Origin: Thomasclavelia cocleata
GTDB lineage: Bacteria; Bacillota_I; Bacilli_A; Erysipelotrichales; Coprobacillaceae
Assembly: GCF_900102365.1 (NCBI RefSeq)
Contig: NZ_FOIN01000002.1
Span: 62,001 to 126,000 of the forward strand
Direction: 5' to 3'
DNA length: 64,000 nt
Each line of letters opens with the position of its first letter. Position 1 is the stretch's first letter. A program made the translations under genes and the position numbers. Positions 1 to 8,035 of the stretch are shown in pieces. Below the pieces are notes generated by a model. The model worked only from the letters and a program-made list of their open reading frames with translations. It was not told where the DNA came from and made no database searches.

Positions 1-317
1 TCACCATGACGCTCCTTGGAAATAACCTCTCCATAAATACGTCCAGTTGTAATAGACGAATTGTAGTTTAATTTTTCATCAATAAACCTTTCATAATGGC
101 CTAAATCCAAATCTGTTTCTGCACCATCTGCAGTAACGAAAACCTCACCATGCTGATATGGAGACATTGTTCCTGGATCAATATTAATATATGGGTCTAA
201 TTTTTGCATATATACTTTCAAACCACGCTGTTTTAAAATTCTCCCTAATGATGCTGCTGTTAACCCTTTGCCTAATCCTGACACAACTCCACCTGTTATA
301 AATATGTATTTTGCCAT
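1..317 (-). CDS. pyrG: CTP synthase, N-terminal part (runs off the window)
   Basis: CTP synthase makes CTP from UTP, ATP and glutamine in the cytoplasm. Only the first 105 residues are visible. They begin [10 protein letters not shown], followed by the P-loop-like VVSGLGKG and the block [15 protein letters not shown], which are hallmarks of the synthetase domain. The start is the ATG at 317-315, with AAGGAG about 9 bases upstream. The glutaminase half lies outside the window. The long leader in front (318-723) holds several hairpins and may control the gene. Identity is very secure. Confidence 0.97.
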   Translation of the reverse strand, partial: MAKYIFITGGVVSGLGKGLTAASLGRILKQRGLKVYMQKLDPYINIDPGTMSPYQHGEVFVTADGAETDLDLGHYERFIDEKLNYNSSITTGRIYGEVISKERHG

Positions 318-352
318 TTTCCATTCTCCTTATGTTTTATATCAAAATAAAA

Positions 353-457
353 ACGCCTTCTTTTAGAAGACATTTAATTGCCCTCTTACATTTTACCAAC
401 TTTTTATTATCTAGGCAATAATTTTTTTTCATCATAATATAAAATAAAAGAAGGCGT
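353..457 (-). promoter_or_regulatory. Candidate alternative-pairing leader (attenuator) of pyrG
   Basis: A perfect 13-bp inverted repeat joins 445-457 and 353-365. On the minus strand ACGCCTTCTTTTA is transcribed first and its complement about 80 bases later. The first arm is also the 3' half of the terminator hairpin at 450-470. The second arm also forms a local 5-bp hairpin (358-369) followed by a U-rich stretch. The structures are mutually exclusive, as in an attenuator. CTP-responsive attenuation is known for pyrG in Bacillus, but I do not see the same sequence here, so the mechanism is inference. Confidence 0.4.
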
Positions 458-516
458 GGGGAACACCTTCCATATGTATAGGTCGTTCTTGGGGAAGAAG
501 GGGGGGTGACCTATAC
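438..516 (-). ncRNA. Candidate small RNA B: C-rich-loop hairpin plus terminator
   Basis: Read on the minus strand, a perfect 9-bp stem (GTATAGGTC at 516-508 with GACCTATAC at 484-476) encloses a loop with runs of seven and four C. A second hairpin follows (470-450, GAAGGTG/CGCCTTC with loop TTCCCCA) and runs into TTTTATTTT, so it looks like an intrinsic terminator. The layout matches candidate A at 599-666. C-rich loops are typical of Firmicutes small RNAs that pair with Shine-Dalgarno sites. It could instead be only the 5' part of the pyrG leader. Confidence 0.45.
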
Positions 517-598
517 TTATATATTATCTTGTCTTGACGACATATGTAATAATATAAAATAAATATGAACGGATTATGAACTTTACAGTAAATTGTAC

Positions 599-666
599 AA
601 AAAAAGAAACAATTTCTTGTTTCTTTTTTGGCATAGGTGATTATATGGGAGAGGGGTCACCTATGC
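599..666 (-). ncRNA. Candidate small RNA A: C-rich-loop hairpin plus terminator
   Basis: Read on the minus strand, a perfect 10-bp stem (GCATAGGTGA at 666-657 with TCACCTATGC at 640-631) encloses a 16-base loop beginning CCCCTCTCCC. It is followed at once by the hairpin AAGAAAC/GTTTCTT (about 605-627) and seven T, a good intrinsic terminator. The stem and C-rich loop resemble candidate B at 438-516, suggesting duplication. On the plus strand the loop would be G-rich and the same terminator would also work, so the direction is likely but not proven. Confidence 0.5.
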
Positions 667-723
667 AAGTATTATTGTCTTTCTTTTACATAACCATAAT
701 ACATATATGAATATACCTTATTT

Positions 724-1977
724 TCATTTAATTGTCAATATATTATAAATATTTTTAGTAATAATTGTACCATTAATCCTTTGGTATTCTTTTTCCAGAT
801 AATTCTGGTAAGTCCCTGGAGAAATTATACCATTCAAATCAATTATATCCATTCCAGCTTTTCCCATAATCGTTTCTGCAAGCTTTACACAATTAGATCC
901 TAAAACAAAATAAGTTTTAAAACGCCCTTTTTTAAATTTATAAAATTTTGTTTTAGTACGTAAATATAATTTACTAGCATAATCATTACAATCATCTTTA
1001 TTTTTATATGAATGTGGATACCATTGATAAGTATTCTCAAATATTTTTCTAATCTCTGCCTTTACACTTTCTAATTGTTTTGCAGTTAAACGTACACCAT
1101 AACTAAAAATAGTTTTTTTATCTACTTCTATACAAAAAGGAATATAACTTTCTCTTGGAGCAACAAATATAACACCATCACCAATTGATTCACACAATCT
1201 AATTGAATCATAATCATAATTACCATATGAAATAACATTATTATCAATACAAATATCACAATGCCCAATTGTTCCAAACCCATCTGGACTAACATGTATA
1301 AATATCTCTACATTTGCATGATCATGATCATCTAAAAACTTTTCTTTAGGCTCTACTGCTAAACGTTCATTAATATAATCCATCATTACTTTAGGAATAA
1401 TTGCTGATATAAAAATTGGAACAGGTATCCGAATTCTACGCTTTAAACTATCCTTATGTTGCTGTGGAACTACAGTAAAAACGCCATCAATAACATAGTT
1501 TATTCCTAAAAATAAACCATATACACCAATAAAAATCATCATTACATTCGCATCAACATATCGCCCCAAAAACAATGCTAATCCATATATTATTAAAAAT
1601 ATCGCTCCACATAAAACTGGAAAACGTCGATCAACTTTATCCTTTTTATAATTAAGATAAGTGATAAACTTAACAACTCCGTTTAAAGTAATATATAAAG
1701 CAAAAATTGCAAATAATAATCTTATTGGAATAGTTGTATAAATAATAATAAAAAAACCTATCACAATATTAATAATAATATTAAATAAATCCCCTTTTAA
1801 ATGCCTCTTAATAAAAACCCCTAATCCATGAAACCCATTTATAATTAAAATCCATCCTAAGACATCAAATACACGCATTAAAAAATTATCACGTTGAATA
1901 ATCGCCATAGTTGAAATAACAATCAGAATTAGACCCAAAACACAATAATAAACTGAATTGTAAATATTTCGTTTCAC
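724..1977 (-). CDS. Membrane protein with DUF308-like domain and permuted NlpC/P60 (LRAT/YiiX-type) domain
   Basis: The first ~165 of 417 residues are a run of hydrophobic helices resembling HdeD/DUF308 membrane proteins. The rest is soluble. It has a His in GTIGHCDICI (about residue 239) and a Cys in GSNCVKLAETI (about 362). That His-before-Cys order and the NC motif are what is known for circularly permuted papain-like enzymes (LRAT, HRASLS, YiiX). A membrane-tethered cysteine hydrolase or acyltransferase is therefore inferred. It is a single gene between the candidate small RNAs and adhE. The fusion is unusual as far as I know, and the substrate is unknown. Confidence 0.6.
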   Translation of the reverse strand: MKRNIYNSVYYCVLGLILIVISTMAIIQRDNFLMRVFDVLGWILIINGFHGLGVFIKRHLKGDLFNIIINIVIGFFIIIYTTIPIRLLFAIFALYITLNGVVKFITYLNYKKDKVDRRFPVLCGAIFLIIYGLALFLGRYVDANVMMIFIGVYGLFLGINYVIDGVFTVVPQQHKDSLKRRIRIPVPIFISAIIPKVMMDYINERLAVEPKEKFLDDHDHANVEIFIHVSPDGFGTIGHCDICIDNNVISYGNYDYDSIRLCESIGDGVIFVAPRESYIPFCIEVDKKTIFSYGVRLTAKQLESVKAEIRKIFENTYQWYPHSYKNKDDCNDYASKLYLRTKTKFYKFKKGRFKTYFVLGSNCVKLAETIMGKAGMDIIDLNGIISPGTYQNYLEKEYQRINGTIITKNIYNILTIK

Positions 1978-2011
1978 CTAATCCCTCCTTTGATATATTA
2001 TATCACATAGC

Positions 2012-2044
2012 AAAAAAAGAGACTACTCATAATGAGTTGTCTCC
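2012..2044 (-). terminator. Intrinsic terminator of adhE
   Basis: On the minus strand a 12-bp near-perfect stem (GAGACAACTCAT with ATGAGTAGTCTC) is followed by seven T, starting 14 bases after the adhE stop codon. Confidence 0.9.
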
Positions 2045-2057
2045 TTGATTATAAAAA

Positions 2058-4706
2058 TTATTTATCAAATTTATTTTTGTAATCCCAAATAGTTCTTAAA
2101 ATTGCTTCCATATCATGTACCATTGGCATTCTTGGGTTTGCTGGAGTACATTGATCTTCATAAGCATTCATAGCCATTCTGTGAATTGCTTCATCCCATT
2201 CTTTTTTATCAATTCCTTGAGATTCAATATTAGAAGCTAATCCTACTTTATGACATAATTCTTCACAAGCATCAGCAAACATTTGAACACCTTCTGCAGG
2301 AGTTTTTGGATTTAACCCGATTAATTGAGCTAATTCCATATATTTAACATCAGCTTTATAATTTTCAATTTTTGGCCAAATATTTAATTTAGTTGGGATA
2401 GTTCCATTATATTTAATTACATGTGGTAATAAGATACCATTTGTACGTCCATGTGGTACATGGAATTCTCCACCAATTTTATGAGCTAATGAGTGGTTCA
2501 TACCTAAGAAAGCATTAGCAAATGCCATACCTGCAATTGTAGCAGCATTATGCATTTTTTCTCTAGCTAAAGGAGTTCCTTCTTTAACTGATTCTTCTAA
2601 GTAATCAAATACTAATTTAATAGCTTGTTTAGCCCATCCATCAGTGAAATCAGAAGCTAAGATAGATACATAAGCTTCAACTGCATGAGTTAATACGTCA
2701 ATCCCTGTATCAGCTGCAATACTTGCAGGTAAAGACATAACAAATTCAGGGTCAACAATTGCTACTGTTGGAGTTAAAGCATAGTCAGTTAAAGGATATT
2801 TTTTGTTACAAGATTTATCAGTAATAACTGAGAATGGTGTAACTTCTGAACCTGTACCTGAAGTTGTTGGGATACAGATTAATTTAGCTTTCTTTCCTAA
2901 TTCAGGGAATTTGAAAGCACGTTTTCTAATATCCATGAATTTTTGTTTAATATCATCGAAGCAAACTTCTGGGTTTTCATATAATAACCACATAACTTTT
3001 GCTGCATCCATTGAAGATCCTCCACCTAATGCAATGATTGTATCAGGTTGGAATTTATTCATTAATTCAAGACCAGCTTGAACTGTATCGAAACTTGGAT
3101 CTGGTTCAACATCAAAGAATAATTCTAAATCTACTTGATTTCTTCTTCTTCTAATTACATCTTCAATTTTTTCTACATAACCAAGATTGTACATACCTCT
3201 ATCTGTAACAATCATGGCTTTTTCCATAATTTTCATATCTCTTAAATATTTAATCGAATTTTTTTCGAAATAAATTTTTGGAGGAAGTTTAACCCATTGC
3301 ATATTGTTATTACGTCTCCCTATTCTCTTAATATTGATTAAGTTAACAGCACTTACGTTATTAGATACAGAGTTATGTCCGTAAGAACCACAACCTAATG
3401 TTAATGATGGAATAAATGCATTGTAAACAGAACCAATACCACCGAATGTAGATGGAGCGTTTTCGATAATACGGATTGCTTTACAAGCATGTCCGAATTT
3501 TTTAGAAATTTCATGATCTTCTGTATGAATTGCAGCAGAGTGACCTAAACCATTAAATTCAACCATTTGAGTTGCTTTTAAGATACCATCTTCTGTACTT
3601 GTAGCTTTTAACACAGCTAATACAGGAGATAATTTTTCTCTTGTTAATGGCTCATTAGGACCAACTTCTTTACATTCTGCACAAATAATCTGAGTATCTT
3701 CTGGTACCTTGAATCCAGCTTGTTCAGCGATCCAAGTTGCAGGTTTACCAACTACATTTGGATTTAACTTAGCAGCATTAACATTATCACTATATGATAC
3801 TGCTCCAAACATAAATTGTTCTAATTTAGCTTTTTCATCTTTATTTACAAAGTATACTTTAAATCTTTTGATTTCTTTCATGAAAGCATCATAGATTTCA
3901 GCATCAACAATAACAGCTTGCTCAGAAGCACAAATCATACCATTGTCAAAAGATTTTGATAATACAATATCATTTACAGCTCTTGGTAATACACAAGTTT
4001 TTTCTACATAAGCAGGAACGTTACCAGCCCCTACACCTAATGCAGGTTTTCCACAAGAGTAAGCAGCAGCTACCATTGCATTACCACCAGTTGCTAAGAT
4101 AGTAGCAACACCTGGATGTTTCATTAATGCAGTAGTTGCATACATTGATTTTAAATCTAACCATTGAATACAATCCTCTGGAGCTCCAGCAGCAATTGCA
4201 GCATCTCTAATAACTACAGCAGCCATTACAGAACATGCATGTGCACTAGGATGGAATGAGAAAATGATTGGATTTCTTGTTTTTAAACAAATCAATGATT
4301 TAAAAATTACTGTAGAAGTTGGATTAGTTGTTGGAACAATACCACATACAACACCAACTGGTTCAGCAATTTCAGTTATACCTAAAAGTGGATCTTCATT
4401 AATAATCCCTACAGTTTTTAAGTGACGTAAATTGCTTGTTACATATTCACAAGCAAATAAGTTTTTAACTGCTTTATCTTCAAATACACCACGTCCAGTT
4501 TCATTTACTGCCGCTTCAGCTAATGTACCATGAGCATCTAGTCCAGCTACAGAACATTTAGCTACAATGTAATCTACTTGTTCTTGAGTAAATTCTTCAA
4601 ATTTTGATAAAGCTATTTGAGCTTTTGCAACTAGTTGATCAACATGAGCATCAATTTCTTCATTAGTTGGTTCAACTACTTTGTTAACAGCTTTTTTTTC
4701 TGCCAT
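2058..4706 (-). CDS. adhE: Bifunctional acetaldehyde/alcohol dehydrogenase AdhE
   Basis: AdhE reduces acetyl-CoA to acetaldehyde and then ethanol, regenerating two NAD+ during fermentation. The N-terminal aldehyde dehydrogenase half has GVGAGN and the catalytic Cys in FDNGMICASEQ (about residue 258). The C-terminal iron alcohol dehydrogenase half has GGGSSMDAAK, PTTSGTGSEV and the metal-binding stretch NHSLAHKIGG...PHGRTNG. Length (882 residues) is normal. I start at the ATG at 4706 because GGAGG sits 9 bases upstream; a longer reading would use a TTG overlapping that site. A Rex-like operator lies upstream, fitting NADH-responsive control. Confidence 0.97.
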   Translation of the reverse strand: MAEKKAVNKVVEPTNEEIDAHVDQLVAKAQIALSKFEEFTQEQVDYIVAKCSVAGLDAHGTLAEAAVNETGRGVFEDKAVKNLFACEYVTSNLRHLKTVGIINEDPLLGITEIAEPVGVVCGIVPTTNPTSTVIFKSLICLKTRNPIIFSFHPSAHACSVMAAVVIRDAAIAAGAPEDCIQWLDLKSMYATTALMKHPGVATILATGGNAMVAAAYSCGKPALGVGAGNVPAYVEKTCVLPRAVNDIVLSKSFDNGMICASEQAVIVDAEIYDAFMKEIKRFKVYFVNKDEKAKLEQFMFGAVSYSDNVNAAKLNPNVVGKPATWIAEQAGFKVPEDTQIICAECKEVGPNEPLTREKLSPVLAVLKATSTEDGILKATQMVEFNGLGHSAAIHTEDHEISKKFGHACKAIRIIENAPSTFGGIGSVYNAFIPSLTLGCGSYGHNSVSNNVSAVNLINIKRIGRRNNNMQWVKLPPKIYFEKNSIKYLRDMKIMEKAMIVTDRGMYNLGYVEKIEDVIRRRRNQVDLELFFDVEPDPSFDTVQAGLELMNKFQPDTIIALGGGSSMDAAKVMWLLYENPEVCFDDIKQKFMDIRKRAFKFPELGKKAKLICIPTTSGTGSEVTPFSVITDKSCNKKYPLTDYALTPTVAIVDPEFVMSLPASIAADTGIDVLTHAVEAYVSILASDFTDGWAKQAIKLVFDYLEESVKEGTPLAREKMHNAATIAGMAFANAFLGMNHSLAHKIGGEFHVPHGRTNGILLPHVIKYNGTIPTKLNIWPKIENYKADVKYMELAQLIGLNPKTPAEGVQMFADACEELCHKVGLASNIESQGIDKKEWDEAIHRMAMNAYEDQCTPANPRMPMVHDMEAILRTIWDYKNKFDK

Positions 4707-4755
4707 TATTTCTTCCTCCAATTCATTGTGAAATATTTAATTTGTTTCCATTGAT

Positions 4756-4784
4756 AGTGTAACCCAAATCAACAAAAAAGACAA
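4756..4784 (-). promoter_or_regulatory. Promoter of adhE
   Basis: On the minus strand TTGTCT (4784-4779) and TACACT (4761-4756) are separated by exactly 17 bases, about 50 bases upstream of the adhE start. Each hexamer departs modestly from the housekeeping consensus. Confidence 0.6.
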
Positions 4785-4790
4785 GCAATA

Positions 4791-4808
4791 TTGTGCATAT
4801 TTTCACAA
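4791..4808. promoter_or_regulatory. Rex-type operator upstream of adhE
   Basis: The 18-base pseudo-palindrome TTGTGCATATTTTCACAA fits the known Rex consensus (TTGTGA-N6-TCACAA) except near the centre. It ends 6 bp upstream of the -35 of the adhE promoter. A further half site TTGTGAAAT lies at 4726-4734. Rex is the NADH/NAD+-sensing repressor that commonly controls adhE in Firmicutes; no rex gene is in the window. Confidence 0.75.
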
Positions 4809-4860
4809 CAAAAACCCTACATTTACATGAAAACGCTAACATCCAATTAAACCCTTTTAT

Positions 4861-4891
4861 AAAAAAATCTAAGACAAAATTTATCTTAGAT
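4861..4891 (-). terminator. Intrinsic terminator of the phosphodiesterase/exchanger unit
   Basis: On the minus strand an 8-bp perfect stem (ATCTAAGA with TCTTAGAT) is followed by seven T. It overlaps the stop codon of the gene at 4886-5575. Confidence 0.85.
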
Positions 4892-5575
4892 ATCACGATT
4901 AGTAATTATTACCTTAACTCCTTCTTCAAATAAAAAATCTTTAATTTCATCATTATTAACAGTCCATGTATTAACATCTATCCCTTTACTATGATAATCA
5001 TTGATTTCTTTTTCATTTAAAAATACATACTTAGGATGAGCTGCATTAAATTTATACTCAAATACTTTTTCTTTATTTATTTCATAATTATCTTCAAATA
5101 AATAACCTAAATATAATGTCTTATCTATTTCTCTAAGTTTTAATAAGCTTTCTAAATAAAATGAAGAAAAAATTACTTTCTGCAATAAACCCTTTTGTTT
5201 AACCAAATCATATGTCATTTGCTCAATATTCTTATAATGAATCTTATCTGTCTTAATCTCAAGATTTAATATAACATCCTTTTCACTACAGTAATCTAGC
5301 AATTCTTCTAATAACGGAATTCTTGCTTCAACATCTTTGAAGTGATAATTAAAATTAAACTTACAAAGTTCATTATAAGTATAATCTTTAACATATCCCT
5401 TTCCATTAGATGTACGATTTATTTTTTCATCATGAATCAATACTAATTTGTTATCTTTAGTTAAATGAATATCTGTTTCTATCCCATCAAAATTACCTTC
5501 AATCGCTTTTTTAAAAGCAATCATTGTATTTTCAGGATATTTTTCACTATAACCTCTATGTCCTAATTTAATCAT
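4886..5575 (-). CDS. Glycerophosphodiester phosphodiesterase
   Basis: Hydrolyses glycerophosphodiesters such as glycerophosphocholine to glycerol 3-phosphate and an alcohol. The 229-residue protein is the short, single-domain cytosolic type with no signal peptide. Visible motifs are HRGYSEKYPENT at the N-terminus, the metal-binding pair in DGIETDIH, and the second catalytic His in LVLIHDEKINRTSNGKG. All are typical of the GDPD TIM barrel. It starts 10 bases after the exchanger gene ends, so the two are probably co-transcribed. UgpQ-like is the best family label; the exact substrate is not visible. Confidence 0.93.
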   Translation of the reverse strand: MIKLGHRGYSEKYPENTMIAFKKAIEGNFDGIETDIHLTKDNKLVLIHDEKINRTSNGKGYVKDYTYNELCKFNFNYHFKDVEARIPLLEELLDYCSEKDVILNLEIKTDKIHYKNIEQMTYDLVKQKGLLQKVIFSSFYLESLLKLREIDKTLYLGYLFEDNYEINKEKVFEYKFNAAHPKYVFLNEKEINDYHSKGIDVNTWTVNNDEIKDFLFEEGVKVIITNRDI

Positions 5576-5584
5576 TATCAGCCT

Positions 5585-6526
5585 CTATAAAACACTTATA
5601 AAATAAGCTATATATCCTATCAACATTATTACAGCACCGCTTTTCTTTAAACAATATCTATTATCAATAAATGTATACAATAAAAATAAAGCCCCTATCG
5701 CTACAATTCCATCTATAATAAAACCACTTTCAAATATTATTGGAGCAGGTGATATTAAAGCAGTTGTTCCTAACACAAATAAAATATTAAAAATATTACT
5801 ACCTATGATATTACCTATTGCTAAATCACTTTTTCCTTTCCATGCTGCTGTCATTGAAGTTACCAGCTCTGGAAGAGAAGTACCAAATGCAATAATAGTA
5901 AGTCCTATTAGTCTCTGACTAATTCCAATTTCTTTTGCAATATATGTTGCTGAATTAATTGTCATATTACTACCTATTACAATTGCTCCTATTCCTAAAA
6001 TAATCATTAGTCCCAAACGAAACAATGTATCTTTTTCATCTAATTCCTCTACTTCGTCAATTGGAACATCCTCCCCCCTTTTAACAAGACGATATAAATA
6101 AAATAAAAACAATAAAAACAAGGCCCATAAAATAACTCCGTCAAGTCGATCAACCGATCCTCCAAATTTCCCCAACATTAATAAAATAAGCGTTATTACC
6201 ATCACAAAAGGAATTTCATATCGATATGTATTATTATTTACCTTTAACTGTGCTATACACCCAGAAATCCCTAAAATAAGTAAAACATTCATAATATTAC
6301 TACCTATTACATTTCCTATAGCTAAATCAACATTACCACTCATCGCCGAAGTAATTGAAATTGCAGCCTCTGGAGCACTTGTACCAAAAGCTATAATTGT
6401 AAGTCCAATTACAATTGGCGGAATATTTAATTTCGCAGCTAACTTTGAAGCTCCTTCAACAAATATATCGGCACCCTTTATTAACAGGATAAAACCGCCA
6501 ATTAAATAAGCTATCTGTATTAACAT
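5585..6526 (-). CDS. Calcium/sodium antiporter of the CaCA family
   Basis: An inner-membrane exchanger of 313 residues with about ten hydrophobic segments. The two inverted alpha repeats are clear: GLTIIAFGTSAPE with GNVIGSNIMN near residue 45, and GLTIIAFGTSLPE with GNIIGSNIFN near residue 205. An acidic loop (EDVPIDEVEELDEKD) separates the halves. This matches the YrbG branch of K+-dependent or -independent Na+/Ca2+ exchangers. It is first in a two-gene unit with the phosphodiesterase downstream. Ion preference cannot be read from sequence. Confidence 0.92.
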   Translation of the reverse strand: MLIQIAYLIGGFILLIKGADIFVEGASKLAAKLNIPPIVIGLTIIAFGTSAPEAAISITSAMSGNVDLAIGNVIGSNIMNVLLILGISGCIAQLKVNNNTYRYEIPFVMVITLILLMLGKFGGSVDRLDGVILWALFLLFLFYLYRLVKRGEDVPIDEVEELDEKDTLFRLGLMIILGIGAIVIGSNMTINSATYIAKEIGISQRLIGLTIIAFGTSLPELVTSMTAAWKGKSDLAIGNIIGSNIFNILFVLGTTALISPAPIIFESGFIIDGIVAIGALFLLYTFIDNRYCLKKSGAVIMLIGYIAYFISVL

Positions 6527-6625
6527 ATTTTTTAATATATTCTCCTTCCTAATTTAAGTTTATATCAATCTTATAATTTTAGTCCTATCATATCACCAAT
6601 TTTATAAAAAAACTATAACTTACAC

Positions 6626-6648
6626 ATAAAAAGCAGCACTTGGCTGCT
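6626..6648 (-). terminator. Intrinsic terminator of the Cof phosphatase gene
   Basis: On the minus strand AGCAGC and GCTGCT form a 6-bp stem with a short loop, followed by five T. It overlaps the stop codon of the gene ending at 6647. Confidence 0.75.
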
Positions 6649-7438
6649 AAATTAACTCAAATTTCTTTAAAGCTTTCTGTATACCATCATCTTCAATTCG
6701 AGCAGTTTCATAATCAGCTACTGCTTTTGCTTCAACAACAGCATTTCCCATCGCAATGCCCAAACCAACCGCTTCTAACATTTCAATATCATTTCGTCCA
6801 TCTCCAAAAGCAATCGTATCTTTAATATCTTTATTTAACTTTCTTACCAGCTCACTTATCCCAACTGCTTTAGAAACTCCTCTTAAAGTCAAATCAAACG
6901 AACAATCACTTTGGTGCCTTTGAACATCAAAATAAGGACTTAATGCCTCTACCATCATTGGGATATCTTCCTTTTGATTAACCACGATCATTCCAATATA
7001 TGTTTCAATTTCATCAGGGTCAAATTTATCAATTACTGTTTCTGGTTTCATACCCCAGGTTTTACAAAACTCAATGTGTTTTTTATCACTACTATCACGA
7101 ACATAAATATAATCAGTACTTTCAAAATAATAGTTAAAATTGTGTTCTTCACAAAACTTCATCGTTGCCTTAATTGCTTCACTAGGAATAATTGCTTTAT
7201 AAACAGATTGTCCATTATATTCAACATAAGCACCATTACATGTTACATAACCACTAAACGGATAACTCATTACCCCATCTGTAATAAAACATTTACATCG
7301 TCCTGTCGCTAAGAATACATCATGTCCATTTTGTTTTAATTCATCTAAAGCTTGTTTTGTACTATCAGTAATTGAATATATACCTAAATTACATTCTATC
7401 AGAGTTCCATCAATATCGAAAAATAATAATTTACTCAT
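6647..7438 (-). CDS. Cof-type HAD-superfamily phosphatase
   Basis: A 263-residue cytosolic phosphatase of the Cof/IIB HAD family, which dephosphorylates sugar phosphates, nucleotides or flavin precursors. The nucleophile motif is FFDIDGTLI at the N-terminus; the final Asp motif is FGDGRNDIEML near residue 212. The central cap is of the C2B type. Four Cof proteins occur in this window (also at 22319, 31759 and 32589). No neighbour points to a substrate. Confidence 0.92.
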   Translation of the reverse strand: MSKLLFFDIDGTLIECNLGIYSITDSTKQALDELKQNGHDVFLATGRCKCFITDGVMSYPFSGYVTCNGAYVEYNGQSVYKAIIPSEAIKATMKFCEEHNFNYYFESTDYIYVRDSSDKKHIEFCKTWGMKPETVIDKFDPDEIETYIGMIVVNQKEDIPMMVEALSPYFDVQRHQSDCSFDLTLRGVSKAVGISELVRKLNKDIKDTIAFGDGRNDIEMLEAVGLGIAMGNAVVEAKAVADYETARIEDDGIQKALKKFELI

Positions 7439-7491
7439 AAAATACCTCCGCTTATATATTGTAACACAAGTTAAATATATTTAGGCTTAGT

Positions 7492-7965
7492 TTATTGGTA
7501 TAATTCAATTATTTCTCCACATGCTATCATTTTACCTGCATTTCCTGATGGCTGAGTCGTAAAATCATCAGCTCTTTCATGAATAATTATTGTTCTTCCA
7601 ATAATTTGCTCTGGTACAAATTTTTGAATATATAAACTCATCCATGCTTGACCATTCATCGAAAATAAAGGAGGCAGATCACCACTATGATAAGGATGTG
7701 GACAATCATTCATACTAAAATGACTCCCTGCATCACTAAAAGGATTTTCTTTTGTTCCTGTACACGTTGCACCTTCATGGATATGCAAACCATGAACCCC
7801 CTGATTACAATCAGTATCTGGCAATCCCTGAGCCTCAACAACCAGCACACTTCCCTTATCATAACTATAAACTAGCAGCATTCCTTCTACACCATTTCCT
7901 TTAATAATAGCATATGCTTTTGGAGCATCATTATATAATATATTAATAATTTCAAATGTATTCAT
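7492..7965 (-). CDS. sodC: Cu,Zn superoxide dismutase family protein
   Basis: A 157-residue SodC-family protein. Copper and zinc ligands appear in order: HxH in GLHIHEGATC, GSHF, the HPYHSGDLPP zinc loop, and IIIHERADD. The disulphide Cys pair is also present (EGATC and IACGEI). Two points are odd. There is no signal peptide, whereas bacterial SodC is normally exported. The position of the catalytic-channel Arg in the usual GNAGSRLACG is GNAGKMIACG here, so the Arg is missing. Either a cytosolic dismutase in an anaerobe or a SodC-like metal-binding protein is possible. Confidence 0.88.
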   Translation of the reverse strand: MNTFEIINILYNDAPKAYAIIKGNGVEGMLLVYSYDKGSVLVVEAQGLPDTDCNQGVHGLHIHEGATCTGTKENPFSDAGSHFSMNDCPHPYHSGDLPPLFSMNGQAWMSLYIQKFVPEQIIGRTIIIHERADDFTTQPSGNAGKMIACGEIIELYQ

Positions 7966-8000
7966 TATCTTCCTCCAATATTTAATATATGAAGATCATT

Positions 8001-8035
8001 AAAAAAAATGACAGCCCACCTATATTAGATGAGCT
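8001..8035 (-). terminator. Intrinsic terminator of the PadR/DUF2812 operon
   Basis: On the minus strand AGCTCATCT and AGGTGGGCT pair over 9 bp (including G-U pairs) around a 5-base loop. A run of eight T follows after GTCA. Confidence 0.7.

Noticed and set aside
450-666. Plus-strand reading of the two hairpins as G-rich-loop RNAs
   Set aside because: Only one of the two units would have a T tract after it on the plus strand, whereas both do on the minus strand.
2803-3894. Two plus-strand frames (92 and 61 residues) antisense to adhE
   Set aside because: They lie wholly inside adhE, have no ribosome sites and read like shadows of its codons.
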